Shown in pieces: positions 1 through 5,616 of a stretch of DNA of 5,728 nucleotides. The DNA lies in assembly GCA_030673355.1 (NCBI GenBank), contig DAOVJF010000196.1, positions 1 through 5,728 of the forward strand. The letters run 5' to 3'. Within the stretch, counting starts at the first letter, position 1. Each line of letters opens with the position of its first letter. The notes under the pieces are model-generated. The model made no database searches, was not told the DNA's origin, and saw nothing but the letters and a program-made list of their open reading frames with translations. A program made the position numbers and the translations under genes. This DNA comes from Planctomycetota bacterium (GTDB lineage: Bacteria > JAJVIF01 > JAPKYR01).

Positions 1-549
1 ATCGGGCACCTGCTTTTTTAGCCTTTCTATGGCTGCATCGAAAAATTCGGTATTCAAAGTGGTTTGTGCGATAACACCAAGTTTTTCAGGGGGATTCTCG
101 AAAACCGGGAGTTCATCGAGATCACTCGCTGTAAGGGCTTCATCGTTGACAAAATCCCTCAACGCTACTATTTCAGGGTGATCTTTCAAACCGAGAATAA
201 GAATTTTGTAACCTTCGTCATAAAGCTCTCTCACTATCCGCTGGGCTTTTTTTACGAACATGCATGTGGCATCGATAATCCTGAAATTCTTTGCCTCCAT
301 CTCTTTGTAAATCGACGGCCCTATTCCGTGACTGCGAACTACAACATGACTGCCGTCCGGGATTTCTTCGATTGTTTTCGCGACCTTGACTCCGAGCGCT
401 TTCAAGGTCCTGACTACCTGTGGATTATGGATCAACGGCCCGTAGGTGTAGATAGTCCCCTTATCCTCTTTAATTTCATAAAGGACCGTATTTAATGCAC
501 GTTCGACACCGAGACAGAATCCTGCCTTCTCAGCGACAAGGATCTCCAC
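1..549 (-). CDS. ispH: 4-hydroxy-3-methylbut-2-enyl diphosphate reductase IspH (LytB), N-terminal part, cut by left window edge
   Basis: This is the last enzyme of the MEP isoprenoid pathway. It is a cytosolic [4Fe-4S] enzyme that reductively dehydroxylates HMBPP to IPP and DMAPP. The 183 visible residues are uninterrupted. They hold GFCLGVERA with Cys12, the PLIHNP segment with His41, RSHG with His74, DATC with Cys96, KDHPE with His124 and Glu126, and AQTTLNTEFF around residues 161-170. With the GTG start at 549 these positions equal the E. coli active-site numbering (C12, H41, H74, C96, H124, E126), which is the main reason for choosing that start; the start gives M-E-I-L-V-A, like family members. 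A TTG at 609 in the same frame would add 20 charged residues and has a weaker ribosome site. The family is about 300 residues long, so the third cluster Cys (about 197) and the C-terminal domain lie beyond the left edge. The gene is divergent from its neighbour. Confidence 0.96.
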   Translation of the reverse strand, partial: MEILVAEKAGFCLGVERALNTVLYEIKEDKGTIYTYGPLIHNPQVVRTLKALGVKVAKTIEEIPDGSHVVVRSHGIGPSIYKEMEAKNFRIIDATCMFVKKAQRIVRELYDEGYKILILGLKDHPEIVALRDFVNDEALTASDLDELPVFENPPEKLGVIAQTTLNTEFFDAAIERLKKQVPD

Positions 550-557
550 GTCCTGTT

Positions 558-563
558 CTTTCC
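558..563 (-). promoter_or_regulatory. Ribosome binding site of ispH (supports the GTG start)
   Basis: On the minus strand GGAAAG lies 8 nt upstream of the GTG start codon (549-547), followed by a second purine run (AGGA) too close to the start to be the site. The alternative in-frame TTG at 609 has only an isolated GAG about 7 nt upstream. The site is modest, but it agrees with the start chosen from the cysteine and histidine spacing. Confidence 0.5.
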
Positions 564-626
564 GGTCGGGAGATTCGGCAAGGGTTTTCTTTTCAACCTG
601 TTTCTTCAATTTAACACTCGTTTATC

Positions 627-654
627 ATTATAACTTTCCTGGCTTCAACTTCAA
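627..654 (-). promoter_or_regulatory. Probable sigma70-type promoter of ispH
   Basis: Read on the minus strand, TTGAAG (654-649) is followed after 16 nt by a perfect TATAAT (632-627). This predicts a transcription start near 620 and a leader of about 70 nt before the GTG start of ispH. A second TTGAAG directly follows the first, giving an alternative but too short spacing of 10 nt. Three in-frame stop codons (TAA TGA TAA) overlap and follow the -10 box, so the ispH frame cannot extend upstream of it. Confidence 0.6.
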
Positions 655-683
655 AACCCTAATGATGGTAATATCTCTTTCCG

Positions 684-703
684 CATATGGGGTGAGTCAT
701 ATG
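684..703. repeat. Paired CATATG palindromes overlapping the forward promoter
   Basis: CATATG occurs at 684-689 and again at 698-703, with 8 nt between the copies. Each copy is its own reverse complement. The second copy ends on the TG of the extended -10 promoter and the first lies in its -35 region, so the pair could be an operator half-site arrangement. A six-base palindrome twice in an AT-rich spacer can also arise by chance, so the regulatory reading is only an inference. Confidence 0.25.
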
Positions 704-710
704 TTATAAT
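702..710 (+). promoter_or_regulatory. Probable extended -10 promoter for the rightward genes
   Basis: The sequence TGtTATAAT has a perfect -10 hexamer at 705-710 preceded by the TG of an extended -10 element. No TTGACA-like hexamer is found 16-18 nt upstream, which is normal for extended -10 promoters. Transcription would start near 717 and leave a leader of about 68 nt before the DUF1844 start codon at 785. It is the only good forward promoter seen upstream of der, plsY and gpsA. Confidence 0.55.
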
Positions 711-770
711 CCGACCCGCCCTGATGTCTCGACGACTGAGTGGGTTAATGGTGCAATTTTATATGTATTT

Positions 771-776
771 GAGAGG
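771..776 (+). promoter_or_regulatory. Ribosome binding site of the DUF1844 gene
   Basis: GAGAGG stands 8 nt upstream of the ATG at 785. This favours 785 over the ATG at 780, which is in another frame. Confidence 0.7.
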
Positions 777-784
777 ACAATGCT

Positions 785-1315
785 ATGCCTGACAATAACA
801 ACGAAGAAAAGAAGCCGAAATTCAAGATTGTTGATAGACGCAGAATCGATGTGGATAAAATTGAGCCTGCAAGTACACCAGTCGAGGGTGAACCTTCATC
901 CACACCAGAGGACGGTAAAGCCCCTGATTTAAAAGCCGTAGGCGGTGATGAAAAAGAACCGGAAATCCTGGATGAAGAGCAATCGGAACCGGATTTCAAG
1001 GTCGCTGAGGACACTGAACCCCCTCCCGAACCTTCGGAAGAAACCGAAAGCGCCGGCCAGGATCCACTGGAGTATTTAAATATTGCGCTATCCTTCCTTC
1101 AGACCCTGGTTTCTGTCAGTTGGGTACATCTCGGATTAGTCCCGCACCCTCAAACAAAACTTGTAACTAAAAAACTCGAGGATGCTAAAAATTCAATTGA
1201 GATGTTCGAATTGATCTATGGAAATGTTCGTGATGACCTGCCGCCCCAACTTGTGGTTGAGCTTGAGAGGACTCTTCAGGACATGAAAGCGAACTATGTT
1301 AACCAGTTGTCATAG
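785..1315 (+). CDS. DUF1844 domain protein with a long acidic, probably disordered linker
   Basis: The 176-residue product has three parts. Residues 1-25 are charged and contain KFKIVDRRR (12-20), a short motif I recall near the start of other DUF1844 proteins. Residues about 26-94 are rich in Glu, Asp, Pro and Ser and are likely disordered. Residues about 95-174 form the DUF1844 domain, with FLQTLVSVSWVHLGLVPHP (104-122), then helices LEDAKNSIEMFELIYG (131-146) and LVVELERTLQDMKANYV (156-172), matching the family pattern of an (I/M)HLGL-P signature followed by a helical pair. The family has no established biochemical function, so none is assigned. There is no signal peptide or membrane segment, and a cytosolic location is likely. 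Three loose copies of P-x-(F/L)-K lie in the N-terminal two thirds. It is first in the rightward gene set, 84 nt before der, and may share its promoter. Confidence 0.88.
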   Translation: MPDNNNEEKKPKFKIVDRRRIDVDKIEPASTPVEGEPSSTPEDGKAPDLKAVGGDEKEPEILDEEQSEPDFKVAEDTEPPPEPSEETESAGQDPLEYLNIALSFLQTLVSVSWVHLGLVPHPQTKLVTKKLEDAKNSIEMFELIYGNVRDDLPPQLVVELERTLQDMKANYVNQLS

Positions 1316-1399
1316 GGTGGAATTAAAAATCCATTAAACATAAAGTCCTTCAGAATGGGTTACCCAGATTTTAAAAGCATGTAAGTTTCTATTCATACC

Positions 1400-2734
1400 A
1401 TGGCCGGAATACCGCATATAGCTATCCTTGGTCGTCCTAACGTAGGAAAGAGTACACTTTTCAATCGTCTTGTCGGACGGCGCACGGCAATTGTCGACGC
1501 TGAACCGGGTATCACCCGCGACCGGATTGAGGGAACCTTTGAATGGGAAGGCCGCAGTTACAGGATTTCCGATCTCGCCGGATGGGATGAGGACCCGGCA
1601 AATCCATTCGCGAAGGAAACCACCGACCAAATCAATAAAATTGCGGATGACGCCGATGTCCTGGTCCTTCTGGTCGATGGCCGGGACGGGCTTACCGAAT
1701 GGGACAGGTCACTTGCTGGTAAACTAAGGGTCGTTACAGCCCCGGTTATACTGGTTGTTAATAAATGCGATACTGTTCAGGCTTTCGATAAGGTAAACGC
1801 GTTTTACGAATTAGGGATTGGGGAACCTGTCCCCATTTCCGCGACCCATAATCTGAATGTCGATGAGTTGCTGGACCGGGTTGCAGAACTCACAAGGGAT
1901 ATCGAAATTCCCGAACAGGTTGAAGATGATAATGAAAAGATTACAGTTTCAATTCTTGGGAGGCAGAACTCGGGTAAAAGCACCCTGTTTAACGCCCTTG
2001 TCGGGGATCACCGGGCTATCGTCAGTGATATTCCGGGTACGACCCGTGATGCGGTAGATACAGGAATTGAGGTTGATGGAGAACGGTTCATATTTATCGA
2101 TACGGCAGGATTGAAAAAACGCTCCCGTGTATTGCCGGGTGTGGATTATTACGCTACGAGGCGTACCGATATGGCCCTTGCCAGATGCGAGGTCGCTTTA
2201 CTTCTGGTAGACTGCACGGAAGGTGTCACGGATACCGACCGGAAAATCGCCGGCCTGATCCAGAAAGCGGGCCGTGCCTGTGTTCTTGTGGCCAGCAAAT
2301 GGGACGAATCGGACGATGAAACCGGCCATAGGCATAAATTTGAGGAACATCTCCGTGAGAAGCTTCATTTCGTTACATATGCCCCGATCGTTTTTACATC
2401 GGGCCTTTACAATACTGGAACCGGGGAGTTATTTCCGGTAATAAGAAATGTGTGGGATGAATATCACAGGAAGGTTTCCACTAGTGAATGGAATACAGCG
2501 ATGAACGACGCGGTTGAATACCGGCCGCCGCCATCGTTTCGTGGAAAACTCCTTAAGTTGAATTACATCACCCAGATCGGGATCGCTCCGCCAAGGGTGG
2601 CGATTTTTGCGAATCAGCCCGATTTCCTTTCGGATCAGTACAAGAGATACCTTGAGAGATTTTTCAGAAGGCGATTCGGGTACCAGGGTTCGCCGATACT
2701 TATCAGCATCAGGAAAAAGAGCAAGGCAAAGTAA
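1400..2734 (+). CDS. der: Ribosome assembly GTPase Der (EngA), double Era-like GTPase
   Basis: Der is an essential GTPase needed for maturation of the 50S ribosomal subunit. The 444-residue product is full length for the family. GTPase domain 1 has GRPNVGKS (11-18), PGITRD (36-41), DLAG (58-61), NKCD (121-124) and SAT (147-149). After an acidic linker (about 169-180), domain 2 has GRQNSGKS (187-194), PGTTRD (212-217), DTAG (234-237), KKRSRV (239-244), then SKWD (299-302) and TSG (333-335). The KH-like domain covers about 350-440, with PPPSFRGKLLKLNYITQ (376-392) and a YKRYLERFFRRRFG stretch (414-427). The G4 and G5 motifs of domain 2 depart from the usual NKWD and SA. The ATG at 1400 is the first start after an in-frame stop (1382-1384), but no good Shine-Dalgarno sequence precedes it. 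The stop overlaps the plsY start (TAATG). Confidence 0.97.
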   Translation: MAGIPHIAILGRPNVGKSTLFNRLVGRRTAIVDAEPGITRDRIEGTFEWEGRSYRISDLAGWDEDPANPFAKETTDQINKIADDADVLVLLVDGRDGLTEWDRSLAGKLRVVTAPVILVVNKCDTVQAFDKVNAFYELGIGEPVPISATHNLNVDELLDRVAELTRDIEIPEQVEDDNEKITVSILGRQNSGKSTLFNALVGDHRAIVSDIPGTTRDAVDTGIEVDGERFIFIDTAGLKKRSRVLPGVDYYATRRTDMALARCEVALLLVDCTEGVTDTDRKIAGLIQKAGRACVLVASKWDESDDETGHRHKFEEHLREKLHFVTYAPIVFTSGLYNTGTGELFPVIRNVWDEYHRKVSTSEWNTAMNDAVEYRPPPSFRGKLLKLNYITQIGIAPPRVAIFANQPDFLSDQYKRYLERFFRRRFGYQGSPILISIRKKSKAK

Positions 2735-3516
2735 TGCAAGATCAAGTGACAACGAACTGGGAGATGTTACCGATTACGAAGGCAGTACTTGTAATCACTG
2801 TATCGTACCTGGTTGGGTCGATTCCAATAGGACTTATCGTCGCGCGAATCGCTCGCGGGATCGATATACGCGAGCACGGTTCAGGGAACATCGGACTAAC
2901 CAACATAATTAGAACACTTGGATGGGGACCTGGATTAATCACCGGCTTTGTGGATTTCCTTAAGGGTTACCTGCTTGTATTTATTGCCATGAGGATGTTC
3001 GATCCTACTGATTTCGGTGGAGTGTACTCTATTTATGAAATAATTATCATCATTGTTGCCGCCATTACTATGCTTGGGAATATATATCCTGTTTTCTTAC
3101 TGTTTAAAGGTGGAAAGGGAGTCGCAACAGGACTCGGCGTCATGAGCGCACTGCTCGGGGTATATATTTTCATCCCGATTGCGGTCTTTGGATTGATCCT
3201 GTTGATTTTCCGATTTGTTTCAATGGCTAGTATCGCCGCCTCGATTTCGGTGCCTTTAACTGTCCTCTTACTCACATCAAAGCTTCCTTTCATCAATATT
3301 GAAAGCCAAAGCGCGTTGGCTATTCTTTTAACATTCACATGGGCTGCTGCCATTTTGATATTAGTCAAGCATACTAAAAACCTGAAAAAAATTATCGCCG
3401 GCAAGGAGCCCAGGATCGGAAAACCTAAAGAACCCGAACTTCCAGCGCCTGAATCGGATGATAAAATCGGTGAGAATGTCGAAGTGATAACGAAAAGTGA
3501 GACCATAGATGTGTAG
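2734..3516 (+). CDS. plsY: Acyl-phosphate:glycerol-3-phosphate acyltransferase PlsY, with acidic C-terminal tail
   Basis: PlsY is an inner-membrane enzyme that transfers the acyl group from acyl-phosphate (made by PlsX) to glycerol 3-phosphate, the first step of phosphatidic acid synthesis. The family motifs appear in order: YLVGSIPIG (25-33), DIREHGSGNIGLTN (44-57), DFLKG (74-78), FKGGKGVAT (124-132) and KHTKN with His213 and Asn216 (212-216). Strongly hydrophobic segments lie near 13-38, 66-88, 101-122, 136-160, 164-183 and 192-211. Where most homologues have Gly-His before the second motif, this one has Gly-Asn (115-116). The product is 260 residues, longer than the usual 200-220, because about 36 Pro/Glu/Asp/Lys-rich residues follow the normal end. 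The start overlaps the der stop by 1 nt. A later ATG at 2764 would fit the family length better, but GGGAG abuts it directly with no spacer. The gene overlaps gpsA by 8 nt, and GpsA supplies its substrate. Confidence 0.95.
   Translation: MQDQVTTNWEMLPITKAVLVITVSYLVGSIPIGLIVARIARGIDIREHGSGNIGLTNIIRTLGWGPGLITGFVDFLKGYLLVFIAMRMFDPTDFGGVYSIYEIIIIIVAAITMLGNIYPVFLLFKGGKGVATGLGVMSALLGVYIFIPIAVFGLILLIFRFVSMASIAASISVPLTVLLLTSKLPFINIESQSALAILLTFTWAAAILILVKHTKNLKKIIAGKEPRIGKPKEPELPAPESDDKIGENVEVITKSETIDV
3497..3501 (+). promoter_or_regulatory. Ribosome binding site of gpsA inside the plsY reading frame
   Basis: GTGAG lies 7 nt upstream of the ATG at 3509 and within the last codons of plsY. It supports the overlapping start and implies translational coupling of plsY and gpsA. 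Confidence 0.5.
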
Positions 3517-4510
3517 CCGGCACAAACACGAGGTTGGAATTATCGGCGCTGGTGCATGGGGTACCACAATAGCCGCTCACCTTAGCCGTAATGGCCATCC
3601 CTCGCTTATCTGGGCACTCGAACCGGAAGTTGTAAATGAAATAAACACAGACCACAAAAATTCCATATTTTTAAAGGATATTGAGCTTCCGGAATCTCTC
3701 ACTGCAACAGGGAAATTATATGATTTTGAAAATATCGACTGGCTTATAATCGTGGTTCCATCCGCATATTTCGCCGATGTAACAGGTAAGCTGCAAGGTC
3801 ATGTAAAAATGGAAACCCCAATTGTCTCAGCGACAAAGGGATTTATCTCATCCGATTTAATGAGGCCCACAGAACATCTCGAAAGGCTGTTCCCTGACAA
3901 TTCAATCGGTGCCCTGAGCGGACCGAACCTCTCAAGGGAAGTCGTCATGGGACTTCCCGCTATCAGCCTTGTCGCGTCCTCCGATGACAATCTCGTTAAG
4001 GAATTCCAGCACATTCTTTCATCAGACCGGTTCAGGGTTTATGGCGGAAACGACATGACGGGCACTGAACTCGGTGGCGCGCTTAAAAATATCATCGCGA
4101 TAGCAGCCGGAATGGTCGACGGCCTGAAACTTGGCGAGAATTCACTGGCCGCCCTGATAACCCGGGGCCTTGCGGAAATGATTAAACTTGGAGGCAGGCT
4201 CGGTGCCGAGACAAGGACATTTTTCGGTGTAAGCGGACTGGGGGACCTGGTCTGTACATCACAGAGCACCCTGAGCAGGAATCACGAGGTTGGACGACGG
4301 GTCGCGTCCGGTGAGAAACTTGATGTCATACTTGCGTCAAGACCGTCTGTCGCTGAGGGTGTAGTGACTACTAAGCATGTCCAGGAATTTTCATCGATGC
4401 ACGACCTGGACATGCCCATCACCAACGCTGTTTACACGGTTCTTTTTGAAGATCGCGACCCTAAACATGCTGTCTATGAACTGATGACGCGTTCGCTGAA
4501 GATGGAATAA
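3509..4510 (+). CDS. gpsA: NAD(P)-dependent glycerol-3-phosphate dehydrogenase GpsA
   Basis: This cytosolic enzyme reduces dihydroxyacetone phosphate to sn-glycerol 3-phosphate, the backbone for phospholipids. At 333 residues it is full length. The N-terminal Rossmann fold begins with GAGAWGTT (13-20) after a short basic leader. Next come the VVPS segment (82-85), SATKG with Lys110, and SGPN (137-140). The substrate domain has TELGGALKNIIAIAAG (186-201) with the catalytic Lys193, then the AALITRGLAEM segment (214-224), GLGDL (243-247), SRN (256-258) at the NAD-proximal loop, and VAEG (281-284). All match the family pattern. The start overlaps the last 8 nt of plsY in a different frame and has its own ribosome site. 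With plsY it forms a two-step supply-and-use module for lysophosphatidic acid. Nothing is odd or truncated. Confidence 0.97.
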   Translation: MCSRHKHEVGIIGAGAWGTTIAAHLSRNGHPSLIWALEPEVVNEINTDHKNSIFLKDIELPESLTATGKLYDFENIDWLIIVVPSAYFADVTGKLQGHVKMETPIVSATKGFISSDLMRPTEHLERLFPDNSIGALSGPNLSREVVMGLPAISLVASSDDNLVKEFQHILSSDRFRVYGGNDMTGTELGGALKNIIAIAAGMVDGLKLGENSLAALITRGLAEMIKLGGRLGAETRTFFGVSGLGDLVCTSQSTLSRNHEVGRRVASGEKLDVILASRPSVAEGVVTTKHVQEFSSMHDLDMPITNAVYTVLFEDRDPKHAVYELMTRSLKME

Positions 4511-4536
4511 AATTACCATTCGATATAATATGCTGG

Positions 4537-5538
4537 ATGAAATCACAGCGAGTCCGAATGTCCGGCCAGACCCAGAAAACCCTTGAGCATTCACGAATCA
4601 CGGTTGGGATAGTCACCTACAACTCCGCCGGTACGATCGAAGCTTGTCTTGAATCGGTAAAAAACCACCTCAAGGACGCTATCCCGACTGTTATTGTCCT
4701 CGATAATGCATCTTCGGACGGAACTTTAGATGTATTGAAAAAAATCAAAAAGAAATTCCCCTACCCGCTTGAAATTTTAAACCATGATAAAAATCGGGGT
4801 TATGCATGGGGTGTTAACCGGATTGCCGAACAGGTTAACACCGAATGGATTTGCTTTATGAATCCGGACGCAAGGCTTCTTGCGCCATGTTTTGATTATG
4901 CAAGGGAAGTTATCAGGAAAGTGCCCACTTGCGGGGTTATCAGTGGAATAATTACCGATCCCGATGGTGAACCGCAGGAGTCGGGAGGAGCCTTCCCTAC
5001 CCCATTGATGGCAATCTGGGACTGGTGCGGCCTGAGGCACATCTTTCCGCGGGTAAACTGGTCGACCACCATCAAACTCGATATCAGGAATAACAAGCGG
5101 CTTAAGCGTATAGATTACCCCACCGGTGCTTTCTGGATTTTACGATGGGAGGTTTTTAACAGGGTCGGGCCGTTCGATGAGAGATTTTTCCTGTATTTCG
5201 AGGAAACTGACTTTTGCAAACGGGCCAGGGAAATCGGCTGGCCCTGTTACATTCATCCTGGGATAAGAATTGAGCATAACAAGGGCGCGAGCTTTACTGA
5301 ATCTCCGAATATAAATGATCCCGATTACCGGGACCCGTTATCGATCTATTTCGAGAGCCTGTGGAAGTATTTGTACAAGCACTTTCCCCAATGGAAAGTA
5401 AAAAATGCAATCAGAATAATAAGAGCTTTTTTAAGGCTAAGGAAGCTTATCAAAAAGGATGAGAAATCGGAAAAGATACTGACTACGTTCGAGGACGGGT
5501 TAACGAAAGCAGAGGGTTATTCAGACCAATCCCGTTGA
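4537..5538 (+). CDS. Family 2 glycosyltransferase, rhamnosyltransferase-like (WbbL/COG1216 type)
   Basis: This is a predicted GT-A fold enzyme that moves a sugar from a nucleotide-sugar donor to an envelope glycan or carrier lipid. Donor and acceptor cannot be read from the sequence. Visible motifs are TVGIVTYNSAGTIEACLESV (22-41), the DNASSDGT nucleotide-binding loop (56-63), NRGYAWGVN (86-94), NPDA as the metal-binding DxD equivalent (109-112), PTGAFWILR (195-203), FDERFFLYFEETDFCKRA (213-230) with the likely catalytic acidic pair in EETD, and a late His-rich IEHNKGASF segment (245-253). The 333 residues are close to the usual 280-330. The C-terminal 60 residues are basic and amphipathic (from about 270), as in membrane-associated relatives. 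The start is uncertain: 4537 has no clear ribosome site, and the in-frame ATG at 4558 has a weak GCGAG 5 nt upstream. It follows gpsA after 26 nt and may be the operon's last gene. Confidence 0.88.
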   Translation: MKSQRVRMSGQTQKTLEHSRITVGIVTYNSAGTIEACLESVKNHLKDAIPTVIVLDNASSDGTLDVLKKIKKKFPYPLEILNHDKNRGYAWGVNRIAEQVNTEWICFMNPDARLLAPCFDYAREVIRKVPTCGVISGIITDPDGEPQESGGAFPTPLMAIWDWCGLRHIFPRVNWSTTIKLDIRNNKRLKRIDYPTGAFWILRWEVFNRVGPFDERFFLYFEETDFCKRAREIGWPCYIHPGIRIEHNKGASFTESPNINDPDYRDPLSIYFESLWKYLYKHFPQWKVKNAIRIIRAFLRLRKLIKKDEKSEKILTTFEDGLTKAEGYSDQSR

Positions 5539-5616
5539 ATAATTATTGATTCGAGATCAGGGACAACATCTTTTCTTACATTTCAATCTAATAACAACTA
5601 ACCGCGTGGCGGCGAC

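Noticed and set aside
64..495. Forward open frame of 143 codons opposite ispH
   Set aside because: It is antisense to the clear IspH frame, has no recognisable domain and no ribosome site; it is a shadow.
1356..1366. TGGGTTACCCA palindrome between the DUF1844 gene and der
   Set aside because: Five-base arms with a one-base centre cannot form a stable hairpin, and no T-run follows, so it is not a terminator. An operator role has no support.
1379..1384. ATG-TAA minimal upstream ORF before der
   Set aside because: It is in frame with der, but it has no Shine-Dalgarno sequence and probably arises by chance.
4524..4529. TATAAT between gpsA and the glycosyltransferase
   Set aside because: There is no -35 hexamer at 16-18 nt and no extended TG. 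It would start transcription about at the first ATG (4537), so it is too weak to call a promoter.
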